DNA from: Silanimonas sp044377035
GTDB lineage: Bacteria; Pseudomonadota; Gammaproteobacteria; Xanthomonadales; Xanthomonadaceae
Assembly: GCF_044377035.1 (NCBI RefSeq)
Contig: NZ_JBILJW010000001.1
Span: forward strand, 175,584 to 239,583
Direction of reading: 5' to 3'
DNA: 64,000 bases
The first letter of the stretch is position 1. Each line of letters begins with the position of its first letter. Both the position numbers and the translations under genes were made by a program. Of the stretch, positions 1 to 7,737 are shown piece by piece. Below the pieces are notes generated by a model, which made no database searches, was not told the origin of the DNA, and worked only from the letters and a program-made list of their open reading frames with translations.

Positions 1-463
1 CGATCGTGGCGACGCGGCCGACCAGCTCTTCCTGCGAGATCGACTGGGTCTCGTCGCGGGGCAGGGCGCGGGCGAAGAAGCTGCCGAACAAACGGGTGCC
101 ACCGAACGCCGGAACCACGGCCAGCGGGGCAAGCAGCCACGCAGGCAGCGTGAAGGCCGAAACGCCGTGCACCAGCATCTGCACCGAAAGACCCACCACG
201 CCGAAGGCCAACAGGAAGGTGGCCAGCAGGATCAGTGCGGGCACCTTGCCGAAGTGCAGCCAGCCGAGGAAGCGGTCGAGCGCAGTGGAGTAGCCCGCCA
301 CCTCGGCCGCGTCGGAGGCCGAAGGGTCGAGCCATTCGTCGAGCACGCCGGAGGCGCTGAAGCCGGTGACCATGCCCAGCCCTTCGATCAGGCCGAGCAT
401 CACCACCATCAGCAGCGCCACGACGAAGGGCAGGTTGCCGCCCGCGGTGAGGAAATCGAGCAT
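1..463 (-). CDS. yqiJ: YqiJ-like inner-membrane protein, partial
   Basis: Only the N-terminal 154 codons lie in the window; the gene runs off the left edge. The translation starts MLDFLTAGG, has hydrophobic segments at about residues 12-30, 73-92 and 105-120, and then turns into a soluble stretch (RDETQSISQEELVGRVATI) that looks like the start of the OB-fold of YqiJ. In E. coli yqiJ sits next to the flotillin gene yqiK and acts at the membrane. Here the start lies 6 bases past the pspA stop, so it is the third gene of a minus-strand operon; a flotillin gene beyond the edge is expected but not seen. Family assignment rests on topology and context. Confidence 0.7.
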   Translation of the reverse strand, partial: MLDFLTAGGNLPFVVALLMVVMLGLIEGLGMVTGFSASGVLDEWLDPSASDAAEVAGYSTALDRFLGWLHFGKVPALILLATFLLAFGVVGLSVQMLVHGVSAFTLPAWLLAPLAVVPAFGGTRLFGSFFARALPRDETQSISQEELVGRVATI

Positions 464-469
464 CGCGGC

Positions 470-1150
470 TCAGTCCGCCTTCTTCGACTTGATCTGCGCC
501 AGGCGCTCCTGGATGCGGTTGGCGCGCGACAGCGCTTCGAGCTCGGCGAGGCGCGCGGCATCGGCGCCGCTCGGCGTCGAGCCGGGCACGCCGCCGGCGC
601 GCTGCATCACCCGCGAGAACGCCGTCTCGGCTTCGCTGACACGGCGGGCCGGCGAGGGGCCGCTGCCGGCGGCGGCGCCACCCGCGGCCTGCGCGGCCGC
701 GGCGGCCTTCTGCGCGGCGCGGAACTGCTGCAGTTCGCCTTCCAGCTCGCGACGGCGCGCGGTGAGCGCGGCCACGTAGCCTTCCAGTTCCTTCTGCTGC
801 GTCTGCGCCTCGGTGATGGCGCTCTCGAGCACCGGGATCTGCGCTTCGATGTCGAACTGCTTGGCGATGGCGGCCTCGGCGAGGTCCTCGCGGTTCTGCG
901 CGACGGCCAGTTCGATCTGGTCGCCGAGCGTTTCGTGCTTCTGGTTCTCTTCCGCGAGGCGCTTGGTCGCGAGGTGGCGCGTGGCCAGGACCTTGCCGAG
1001 CTCGGCGCGCACGTCGTCGGTGGCGCCGTCGATCTCGCGCAGCGCCTGCTCCATCACCATCTCGGGCGCGGCATCCTCGACCGCATTGATCAGGGCATTG
1101 ACCGAGCCGGCGATCAGCCGGCCGACGCGGGTGGAAATGGCCTCTTTCAT
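470..1150 (-). CDS. pspA: Phage shock protein A / IM30 family
   Basis: This 226-residue protein is a PspA/IM30 (ESCRT-III-like) membrane-stress protein. It starts MKEAISTRVGRLIAGSVNAL, an amphipathic N-terminal helix, and is then almost entirely charged coiled coil (EITEAQTQQKELEGYVAAL region). A Gly/Ala/Pro-rich linker at about residues 150-170 precedes the C-terminal helix ending in KSKKAD. The family binds stressed inner membrane and forms rods. Its ATG overlaps the stop of the upstream gene (ATGA), and a YqiJ-like membrane protein follows. No PspF-type activator or pspBC is nearby, so this is a PspA/flotillin-type arrangement rather than the classical psp operon. The Ala/Gly-rich linker is longer than in E. 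coli PspA. Confidence 0.88.
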   Translation of the reverse strand: MKEAISTRVGRLIAGSVNALINAVEDAAPEMVMEQALREIDGATDDVRAELGKVLATRHLATKRLAEENQKHETLGDQIELAVAQNREDLAEAAIAKQFDIEAQIPVLESAITEAQTQQKELEGYVAALTARRRELEGELQQFRAAQKAAAAAQAAGGAAAGSGPSPARRVSEAETAFSRVMQRAGGVPGSTPSGADAARLAELEALSRANRIQERLAQIKSKKAD

Positions 1151-1665
1151 GGAGAACTCCTTTCAGGCGAGCTGCGATGGTGAAGGATCACCGTGCCCAG
1201 CTCCAGCACGGAATCGATGCGCCGTGCGACCACGTCGGGCGCATAGCAGGGGGCGGTTCGGGTGACGGCCAGCCGGAGCAGGCCTTCGAGCAGGGCCATG
1301 GCGCGGTCGGCGACGCGCGCTTCGAGGGCGAGGAACTCGGCGGCCTGGGGTTGCGCGCCGGGGCCGGCCACCAGCAGGCCGGCGATCTCCGGAACGCGCT
1401 GCAGGACCTCGGCCAACAGGGCGCTGCGTTGGCCGGTGTCGAGCTCGAAGCGGCGGATGGCTTCCACGGTGGGCGCCAGTTCCCCGTGCAGGCGCTGCAC
1501 GGCGCAGGCCGCATCGGTGCGGGACTCCGCCGCATCCCGGGCTTCGGCAAGGAGAGCGCGGAGCTTTTCGCTGGGGGTCGTGGCACCGCGACGCTCGAGG
1601 CCGGCCAGGAACGCGGCATCCTCGTCGGAGAGGCGGACACTCAGCAGGGTGGTCTTGGGGCTCAT
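1147..1665 (-). CDS. Hypothetical protein with ribbon-helix-helix-like N-terminus, pspA operon leader
   Basis: A 172-residue protein of no recognised family. The N-terminus (TTLLSVRLSDEDAAFLAGL) has the strand-helix pattern of ribbon-helix-helix DNA-binding or antitoxin-like proteins; the rest is predicted helical. The ATG at 1665 is preferred over an in-frame TTG at 1680. Its TGA overlaps the pspA ATG by the four bases ATGA, so the two are probably translationally coupled. First gene of the RHH-pspA-yqiJ operon. A regulatory or PspA-partner role would be inference from position. Confidence 0.6.
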   Translation of the reverse strand: MSPKTTLLSVRLSDEDAAFLAGLERRGATTPSEKLRALLAEARDAAESRTDAACAVQRLHGELAPTVEAIRRFELDTGQRSALLAEVLQRVPEIAGLLVAGPGAQPQAAEFLALEARVADRAMALLEGLLRLAVTRTAPCYAPDVVARRIDSVLELGTVILHHRSSPERSSP

Positions 1666-1755
1666 GGGGCGTGTCGGCAACGAACGTATGACAAACGTAC
1701 ACGATCCAATTCGCTTGTCAACACGGCCGCCCGCAGGGCGCAGCCGGGCCTCGCC

Positions 1756-2400
1756 TCAGAGCAGCCGCTGGCTGATGGCCTTCATCACCGCATGGGTTCG
1801 GTCGCGGCAGTCGAGCTTCACCAGCAGGTCGGAGATGTAGTTCTTCACAGTGCCCTCGGAGAGGTGCAGCACGCGGCCGATCTCCTTGTTCGAGTAGCCG
1901 CCGGCCACGAGCTTCAGGATGCTGGCTTCGCGCTCAGTGAGGTGCGGTTGGCCTGCATTGCGCTCGGCCGGAAGCAGGGCGCGCACCGGGCCCAGCGAAA
2001 CGGGTTGCAGCAGGGTCTCGCCGCGGGCCACGCGATCGATGGCGTCGTGCAGGTCTTCCGGCGCGGCGTCCTTCAGCAGGAAGCCCTGCGCGCCGGCCTC
2101 GATAGCGGCGAGCATCAGCGCGCTGTCGTCGAAGGTGGTGAGCAGGATCACTGGCGTGGCGTCGCCGCTTTCGCGCAATGCGCGAATCAGGCCGATGCCA
2201 CCGAGCCCCGGCATGCGGATGTCGCTGACGATCACGTCCACCGGGCGCTGCGGTAGGGCGGCAATCAGCCGTTCCGCATCGGGGCTCTCCAGGGCGACCT
2301 CGAAGCCGAGATCGACGAGCAGGGCCGAAAGCCCCTTCAGCACCAGCGCCTGGTCATCGGCGAGTGCGAGTCGAATGCGCGTGGCCTCCGGGCGGTTCAT
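1756..2400 (-). CDS. NarL/FixJ-family response regulator
   Basis: 214 residues: an N-terminal receiver domain with the acidic pair ADDQ near residue 15, phospho-acceptor Asp60 (VIVSDIRMPG) and Lys in the LLKDA loop, followed by a LuxR-type helix-turn-helix (LTEREASILKLVAGG, SNKEIGRVLHLSEGTVKNY). It is the cytoplasmic output partner of the kinase directly upstream; its ATG overlaps the kinase stop (ATGA). The layout resembles DesK/DesR-type pairs (membrane-sensing HisKA_3 kinase plus NarL regulator). The target genes cannot be read from the window. Confidence 0.92.
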   Translation of the reverse strand: MNRPEATRIRLALADDQALVLKGLSALLVDLGFEVALESPDAERLIAALPQRPVDVIVSDIRMPGLGGIGLIRALRESGDATPVILLTTFDDSALMLAAIEAGAQGFLLKDAAPEDLHDAIDRVARGETLLQPVSLGPVRALLPAERNAGQPHLTEREASILKLVAGGYSNKEIGRVLHLSEGTVKNYISDLLVKLDCRDRTHAVMKAISQRLL

Positions 2401-3566
2401 GCGGCCACCCCAGCGGCGATGGCGGGCAGTTCCGCACGGAAGCGAAGGCCCTGCGGCGTGCAGGATTCGATGTGCAGTTCGCCGCCGAAGGCCGCGAGGC
2501 GCTCACGCATACCGCGCAGGCCATTGCCCTCGGCCAGCGGCAAGCGGCCGTGGCCATCGTCCTCCACGCTGAGTCGCAGGCGTCCGTCGACGGTGTCGAC
2601 CCGCAGGGCGACGTGCGAGGCCTGCCCGTGGCGCAGGGCATTGGTCAGGCCCTCTTGGGCGAAGCGCAGCAGCACCTCTGCCTGGGCCACCGAGGCCACC
2701 CGGGCCTGCTCCCGGCCCTGCAGTTCGATGCGCACGCCCGGCAGCGGCCGGGCGAGGGCGGCGAGGGCGTCGCCGAGCTGGATGCCGTCGTGCTGCCGCA
2801 GTTCACTCACCACCGCGCGGATGTCGGCCAACAGTTCATCGGCCAGCTGCAGCGAGATGCCGAGTTCCTCGCGGCCGGCGAAGGCGGGGTCGCGGTGCAG
2901 GGCGCGAAGGTGCAGCTTCAGGGCGGTGAGCTTGTGGCCGGCCACGTCGTGCAGTTCGCGCGACAGGCGAAGGCGTTCGTCGCTGCGCGTGGATTCCTCG
3001 AGCAGGCGCTGCGTGGCCTGCAGCTCGGCATTGAGGTCGGCCAGCGCATCGCCGCGACGTTCGCTTCGCTCCGCGTACATCGCCGTCAACGCCGCGAAGG
3101 CCTGGAAGCCGAGCATCGGCAGGATCGAGAGCAGCAGGTCGTCGAGCTCGAAGCCGCGCAAACGCCACAGCGCGAGCACCGCCGCGTTCAGCAGCACGAG
3201 GATCGCGGTGGCCATCGGCACCGACAGCATCGTGAACAGCTGGCCGGAGACGATGATCAGCAGCACCGAAACGCCCGCCGATCCCAGAAGGTGTTGGGCG
3301 ACGACGACCATCAGGCCCTGCGCCAGCAAGGCAGCGATGGCGCCGACGCGGTGTCGGCAGGGATCGATCACGTGCGCGGCCTGCAGCACGAACAGCACCA
3401 GCATCGCGAGCAGGGCGCCGAACCCCAGCCACACGCCAATGTCGCCGCGAACCAACGCGGCGGCCGGCACCGCGCTTGCGGTGATGCCGCCCCAGGTGAT
3501 GTAGGCCGCCCAACTCAACGGGGCGAGCAGGCGGGTGCGAGTACTGCGGGCGAATTCGGAATCCAT
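2397..3566 (-). CDS. Sensor histidine kinase, HisKA_3 (NarL-partner) type
   Basis: 389 residues from the ATG at 3566 (MDSEFARSTRTRL); a longer open frame upstream of this start has no support. Five or so hydrophobic helices fill residues 15-165, with almost no periplasmic sensor domain. A short coiled coil follows, then the HisKA_3 dimerisation helix with phospho-acceptor His206 (SRELHDVAGHKL) and a HATPase_c domain (FAQEGLTNALRHG N-box, DDGHG, GLRGMRERL). The design is like DesK: a multi-helix membrane sensor that could read membrane state. It overlaps the cognate regulator by four bases. The signal sensed is unknown. Confidence 0.9.
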   Translation of the reverse strand: MDSEFARSTRTRLLAPLSWAAYITWGGITASAVPAAALVRGDIGVWLGFGALLAMLVLFVLQAAHVIDPCRHRVGAIAALLAQGLMVVVAQHLLGSAGVSVLLIIVSGQLFTMLSVPMATAILVLLNAAVLALWRLRGFELDDLLLSILPMLGFQAFAALTAMYAERSERRGDALADLNAELQATQRLLEESTRSDERLRLSRELHDVAGHKLTALKLHLRALHRDPAFAGREELGISLQLADELLADIRAVVSELRQHDGIQLGDALAALARPLPGVRIELQGREQARVASVAQAEVLLRFAQEGLTNALRHGQASHVALRVDTVDGRLRLSVEDDGHGRLPLAEGNGLRGMRERLAAFGGELHIESCTPQGLRFRAELPAIAAGVAA

Positions 3567-3710
3567 GCCGACAGTATCGGTGCCCGAACGTCCGGATTTC
3601 GCCCTCCCCAAGGCGAAGGTGACTTTCCTCACCCCTTGCGGGTGCCGACCGGCACCTCGGCGCCATGGCGCGCGATGCGGAGACTGGCGGCACCCCCAAG
3701 GAGAGCTGCC

Positions 3711-4403
3711 ATGTACCGCGCCATCGTCACCGCCCACATCGCCTGCGGCGTCATCGCCCTCGTCACCTACTGGATGGCCGGCCTGTCGAAGAAGGGCTCG
3801 CCGCTGCATCGCGGTGCGGGCAAGGCCTACCTGCTCAGCATGATCGGCGTCGTCGCCAGCTCGGTGGTGATGGCGGGCTTCGCCTTCGCGCGGGAGATGT
3901 TTGTCATCGCCACTTTCCTTGCTTACCTCGTGGTGATCACGACGACGGCGATGGCCCTCGGCTGGTTGGCCCTGCGCCGCAAGCGCGACCAGGCCGGTTA
4001 CCGCGGCACCGGTTACCGCGCCGGCGCGGTGGCGAACGTCGCCAGCGGCCTCGCGGTATTCGCCTTCGGCATCCAGCAGGGCGACGCCCTGCTGATGGGC
4101 TTCAGCTGGGTCGGCATCATCATTGGTGGCCAGATGCTCTGGCGCGCATGGAAGCCGCTGGCCGAAACCAAGTGGTGGCTGCGCGAGCACATCGGCGCCA
4201 TGCTGGGCTGCGGCGTGGCGACGCACATCGCCTTCCTGGGCATTGGCATTCGCCGCCTCACCGACGCGCTGGGCGTGCCGGTCGATCTCGGCCTGGTGGC
4301 CTGGTTCGCGCCGGTGGCGGTGTCCTTTCTTGCCGGGCTGTGGCTGGAGCGGAAGTACCTCGCCGCGCCGGCGCGCCGATCTGTCGCGGTTACTGCGGGC
4401 TGA
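3711..4403 (+). CDS. DUF2306-like multipass membrane protein
   Basis: 230 residues, starting MYRAIVTAHIACGVIAL after a good ribosome site (aaggaga, 8 bases upstream). Hydrophobic helices recur through the protein, with a conserved-looking HRGAGKAYLLSM motif after the first helix that is typical of DUF2306-like membrane proteins. Function is unknown for the family. It is divergent from the histidine kinase and converges on the next gene, overlapping it by 14 bases at the 3' ends. The 144 bases to the kinase start must hold both promoters. Confidence 0.65.
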   Translation: MYRAIVTAHIACGVIALVTYWMAGLSKKGSPLHRGAGKAYLLSMIGVVASSVVMAGFAFAREMFVIATFLAYLVVITTTAMALGWLALRRKRDQAGYRGTGYRAGAVANVASGLAVFAFGIQQGDALLMGFSWVGIIIGGQMLWRAWKPLAETKWWLREHIGAMLGCGVATHIAFLGIGIRRLTDALGVPVDLGLVAWFAPVAVSFLAGLWLERKYLAAPARRSVAVTAG

Positions 4404-4689
4404 TCTCGGCCTTCGCCGGGCAGCTCATCGCGTTGTCGCGTTCGGCCATCGTCTTGCCGATGGTGTAGGCGCCCATCATCACCAGCAGGCCGCCGCACAG
4501 CACGAGGGCAACGAGGGCCGCAATGGCGTCCTTCTTCGAGCCCGACTTGCGGGCCGTCATGCCGAGCAGCAGTGGGAACGCCAGCATGAACAGCGGCGAT
4601 ACCGCCATGGACAGGAACATCGCCGCCGGCATGGCGACAGCGAGCACGCCGGCGAAGGCGGTGGAGTCTTTCGAGGGCTGCGAGGTCAT
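4390..4689 (-). CDS. Small two- to three-helix membrane protein
   Basis: 99 residues starting MTSQPSKDSTAFAGVLAVA with hydrophobic segments at about 12-48 and 58-78 and a short polar C-terminus. No known family recognised; the layout resembles small DUF4190-type proteins only in general outline. A ribosome site (aaggatgg) precedes the ATG. Immediately upstream of that, on the coding strand, is a run of ten C residues (4705-4714), which could vary in length and alter expression. The 3' end overlaps the convergent DUF2306-like gene. Confidence 0.6.
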   Translation of the reverse strand: MTSQPSKDSTAFAGVLAVAMPAAMFLSMAVSPLFMLAFPLLLGMTARKSGSKKDAIAALVALVLCGGLLVMMGAYTIGKTMAERDNAMSCPAKAEISPQ

Positions 4690-4763
4690 TGGACCATCCT
4701 TGGTGGGGGGGGGGTGGTCGAAAGCCTACCAATCGAGATGGGCGTGGCGGAACCCCGCCCGCC

Positions 4764-5921
4764 TCAGGCGTTTCCGGCGAACAGTTCCCGCCCAATCAGC
4801 ATGCGGCGGATCTCGTTGGTACCTGCGCCAATCGCGTAGAGCTTCGCGTCGCGCAGGATGCGCCCGGTGTCGTATTCGTTGATGTAGCCGTTGCCGCCGA
4901 GGGTCTGGATGGCTTCCAGCGCCACCTGCACGGCGGCTTCCGAGGCGTGCAGCAGGCAGCCCGCGGCGTCCACGCGGCTCTTGTGGCCGGCGTCGTAATC
5001 GCGGCCCACCTGGTAGGCGAAGGCGCGGCTGCTCTGCAGCGCGGTGTACATGTCGGCGATCTTGCCCTGCATCAGGCCGAAGGTGCCGATGGCCGCGTCG
5101 AACTGCTTGCGCTCGCGCACGTAAGGCAGGGCGATATCCATCGCGGCCTGCATCAGGCCGAGCGGGCCACCGGTGAGCACGAGGCGCTCGGTGTTCAGGC
5201 CGCTCATCAGCACCTTGACGCCCTTGTGCACTTCACCCAGCACGTTCTCGGCCGGGATCTCGCAGTCCTCGAACACCAGCTCGCAGGTGTTGCTGCCGCG
5301 CATGCCGAGCTTGTCGAGCTTCTGTGCGGTGGAAAAACCCTTCATGCCCTTCTCGACGAGGAAGGCGGTCATGCACTGGCTGCCGGCCTCCTTGCCCGCG
5401 GTGCGCATGTAGACGATCAGCACGTCGGCTTCGGGGCCGTTGGTGATCCACATCTTGTTGCCGTTGGCCACCCACACGTCGCCACGCTTTTCCGCTCGGC
5501 AGGCCATCGAGCCCACCACGTCGGAGCCGGCGCCCGGCTCGCTCATCGCCAGCGCGCCCACCCACTCGCCGCTGCAGAGCTTCGGCAGGTACTTCGCGCG
5601 CTGCGCGGCGTTGCCGTTGACGTAGAGATTGCTGACGCAGAGGTTGGAATGCGCGCCGTAGCTCAGTCCCACTGAGCCCGAGGCGCGGCTGATTTCTTCC
5701 ATCGCCACGAGGTGGGCGAGGAAGCCCATCTCGCTGCCGCCGTACTCGCCCGGCACGGTGATGCCCAGCAGGCCCATCTCGCCCAGCTTCCGCCACAGGT
5801 CGGCCGGGAACAGGTTGTCGTGGTCGATCTGCGCGGCGCGCGGCGCGATTTCGCTCTCGGCGAAACGGCGGACGGCGTCGCGGAGGGCATCGATGTCGTC
5901 GGAGATGGGGAACGGGCGCAT
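4764..5921 (-). CDS. ivd: Isovaleryl-CoA dehydrogenase
   Basis: 385 residues, full length for the family. It oxidises isovaleryl-CoA to 3-methylcrotonyl-CoA in leucine breakdown, with FAD, passing electrons to ETF. The acyl-CoA dehydrogenase signatures are present (AMSEPGAGSD; QTLGGNGYINEYDTGRILRDAK). The specific clue is the catalytic base: the usual C-terminal Glu of other acyl-CoA dehydrogenases is replaced by Gly (AIGAGTNE), and a Glu is present in SGLNTERLVL. That is the arrangement described for isovaleryl-CoA dehydrogenase. It sits downstream of leucine dehydrogenase in one minus-strand operon. Usual partners (methylcrotonyl-CoA carboxylase) are not in the window. Confidence 0.92.
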   Translation of the reverse strand: MRPFPISDDIDALRDAVRRFAESEIAPRAAQIDHDNLFPADLWRKLGEMGLLGITVPGEYGGSEMGFLAHLVAMEEISRASGSVGLSYGAHSNLCVSNLYVNGNAAQRAKYLPKLCSGEWVGALAMSEPGAGSDVVGSMACRAEKRGDVWVANGNKMWITNGPEADVLIVYMRTAGKEAGSQCMTAFLVEKGMKGFSTAQKLDKLGMRGSNTCELVFEDCEIPAENVLGEVHKGVKVLMSGLNTERLVLTGGPLGLMQAAMDIALPYVRERKQFDAAIGTFGLMQGKIADMYTALQSSRAFAYQVGRDYDAGHKSRVDAAGCLLHASEAAVQVALEAIQTLGGNGYINEYDTGRILRDAKLYAIGAGTNEIRRMLIGRELFAGNA

Positions 5922-5940
5922 GGGGTTCCGGAGGGGGAGG

Positions 5941-6528
5941 TCAGGCGAACAGCAGCATCGCGGCGAGGCCGACGACGAGCAGCAGGAGGAGGGCGAGGGC
6001 GATCCAATCGCCGACGGTGCGTTTGTAGCGCACCTGCGGTGTGGCCTGGATGATCGCCGCGTAGTCCGCGGCGAGGACGCGGCGGCCCTTTTCGCACCAG
6101 AGCAGGTAAAGGATGTACGCGTGGATCAGCGTGCCCACGGGGATCGCCAGCAGGCCGAGCATCGAGACCGGCGTGCCGATGTACTTCACCCAGGGCGAGA
6201 GCGTGCGGTAGCCGTAAGCGAGCGCGCCGGCCGCGGCGGCGAGCAGCCCGATGAGCACGCCGCCGCCGACCACGCCGGCCAGCTGGCGGGCATTGCCCGG
6301 GCCGCCATCGACGCCGGGCATCAGCACCGCGACGAGGGTCAGCAGCATCATCACCGCGCCCAGCCCGAACAGCAGCCCGACGGATTTCAGCTGCCGCTCG
6401 TGGCCGATGTGGGCTTCGCGGATGGCGACGGCATCGTCGCGCGGCGGCGCGGCGAACTCGAGGTTCGCCGCGGGCGGACGGTAAGCGTCGGCGGTGCCGA
6501 GCGTGGGGTCCTTACGCTCGGCGCCCAT
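5941..6528 (-). CDS. Hypothetical multipass membrane protein
   Basis: 195 residues: a soluble N-terminal 45 residues (MGAERKDPTLGTADAYRPPA), then hydrophobic helices near 50-70, 83-105, 118-142 and 172-194. No family recognised. It lies 2 bases after the leucine dehydrogenase stop and 19 bases before isovaleryl-CoA dehydrogenase, so it is transcribed with branched-chain amino acid catabolism. That position is the only hint to role; a transport or membrane-quality function would be speculation. Confidence 0.6.
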   Translation of the reverse strand: MGAERKDPTLGTADAYRPPAANLEFAAPPRDDAVAIREAHIGHERQLKSVGLLFGLGAVMMLLTLVAVLMPGVDGGPGNARQLAGVVGGGVLIGLLAAAAGALAYGYRTLSPWVKYIGTPVSMLGLLAIPVGTLIHAYILYLLWCEKGRRVLAADYAAIIQATPQVRYKRTVGDWIALALLLLLVVGLAAMLLFA

Positions 6529-6530
6529 GC

Positions 6531-7628
6531 TCAGCCCTTGCGACCCATGAACTGCGGCCGTGCCGAACCCAGATGCGGCAGCTTCAGCTTGCCGATGGCG
6601 TTGATGCGCTCCTCGGCCATGCGGTCGGCGGCGCGGAAGGTGGGAATGCCCTCACGCTTGCTGATCTCGAAGATGCGGCCGAGGTTGTAGTAGATGGTGC
6701 GCATCATGCGCATGGCGCGCTCGCGGTTGTAGCCGTCGATCTCGAGAGAGACGTTCATCAGGCCGCCGGCGTTCACCGCGTAGTCCGGCGCGTAGAGGAT
6801 GCCGCGCTTCTCGACTTCCATGCCGATCTCGTCGTTCGCCAGCTGGTTGTTGGCGGCGCCGCAGATGATCTTGCACTTCAGGCGCGGCAGGGTGGCCGCG
6901 TTCACCGTGCCGCCGAGGGCGGTCGGCGAGTAGACGTCGGCGTCGACGTCGTAGATCTCGTCGAGGGCCACGGCCTCGCAGCCGAACTCGTCGACGGCGC
7001 GCTGCACGGCGTCCTTGTTGATGTCCGTGACGAACACCTTGGCGCCCTTCTCGCGCAGCAGCTTCACGAACTCCATGCCCACGTGGCCCACGCCCTGCAC
7101 GGCGTAGCTGTACTTGCCCACGTCCTCGTTGCCGAACTTCACGTTCAGCGCGGCCATCAGGCCCTGCACGGTGCCGTAGGCGGTGAACGGCGAGGGGTCG
7201 CCCGAGCCGCCGTGCACCTGATGCACGCCGGTGACGAACTCCGTCTCGCGGAACACGTATTCCATGTCGTTGACGTCGATGCCGACGTCCTCGGCCGTGA
7301 TGTAGCGGCCGTTGAGCGAATTCACGAAGCGGCCGAAGGCGCGGAACAGCGCTTCCGACTTGTCCTTGTTCGGGTCGCCGATGATCACGGCCTTGCCGCC
7401 GCCGAGGTTCAGGCCGGACACCGCCGCCTTGTAGGTCATGCCGCGCGAGAGGCGCAGCACGTCGTTCACCGCATCCTGCTCGGTGGCGTAGGGCCACATG
7501 CGCGTGCCACCGAGGGCCGGGCCCAGCACGGTGTTGTGGATAGCGATGATGGCCTTCAGGCCGGCATCCGGGTTGTGGCAGAACACCACTTCCTCATGGC
7601 CGGTCTTGGCGAGGGTTTCGAAGATCAT
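6531..7628 (-). CDS. ldh: Leucine dehydrogenase (Glu/Leu/Phe/Val dehydrogenase family)
   Basis: 365 residues from the ATG at 7628 (MIFETLAKTG); the frame stays open upstream but this start matches the family. NAD-dependent reversible deamination of leucine, valine and isoleucine to branched 2-keto acids. Catalytic lysines are visible at K67 (RGMTYKAAV) and K79 (NLGGGKAVI), matching K68/K80 of the Bacillus enzyme within one residue, and a Rossmann motif VQGVGHVG lies in the second half. It is the first gene of the ldh - membrane protein - ivd operon. The products feed branched-chain keto acid dehydrogenase and hence isovaleryl- and isobutyryl-CoA, the latter being the substrate of IcmF nearby. 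Confidence 0.92.
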   Translation of the reverse strand: MIFETLAKTGHEEVVFCHNPDAGLKAIIAIHNTVLGPALGGTRMWPYATEQDAVNDVLRLSRGMTYKAAVSGLNLGGGKAVIIGDPNKDKSEALFRAFGRFVNSLNGRYITAEDVGIDVNDMEYVFRETEFVTGVHQVHGGSGDPSPFTAYGTVQGLMAALNVKFGNEDVGKYSYAVQGVGHVGMEFVKLLREKGAKVFVTDINKDAVQRAVDEFGCEAVALDEIYDVDADVYSPTALGGTVNAATLPRLKCKIICGAANNQLANDEIGMEVEKRGILYAPDYAVNAGGLMNVSLEIDGYNRERAMRMMRTIYYNLGRIFEISKREGIPTFRAADRMAEERINAIGKLKLPHLGSARPQFMGRKG

Positions 7629-7737
7629 GCGGGGGCTCCGGATAGGCAAAGCCGCCGGGGGGGCCCGGCGGCGGCGCGCATTGTAAAGCAATTGCTCTAG
7701 GCGAGCCTCGGAGCAGGCCAGTGGCGCCCGGGCGCCA

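Noticed and set aside
167..1183. Long plus-strand frame opposite pspA and yqiJ
   Set aside because: His/Arg/Gly-rich antisense shadow of the minus-strand operon; no family character.
3567..4226. N-terminal extension of the histidine kinase frame
   Set aside because: It overlaps the real plus-strand DUF2306-like gene and reads as low-complexity; the ATG at 3566 fits the kinase.
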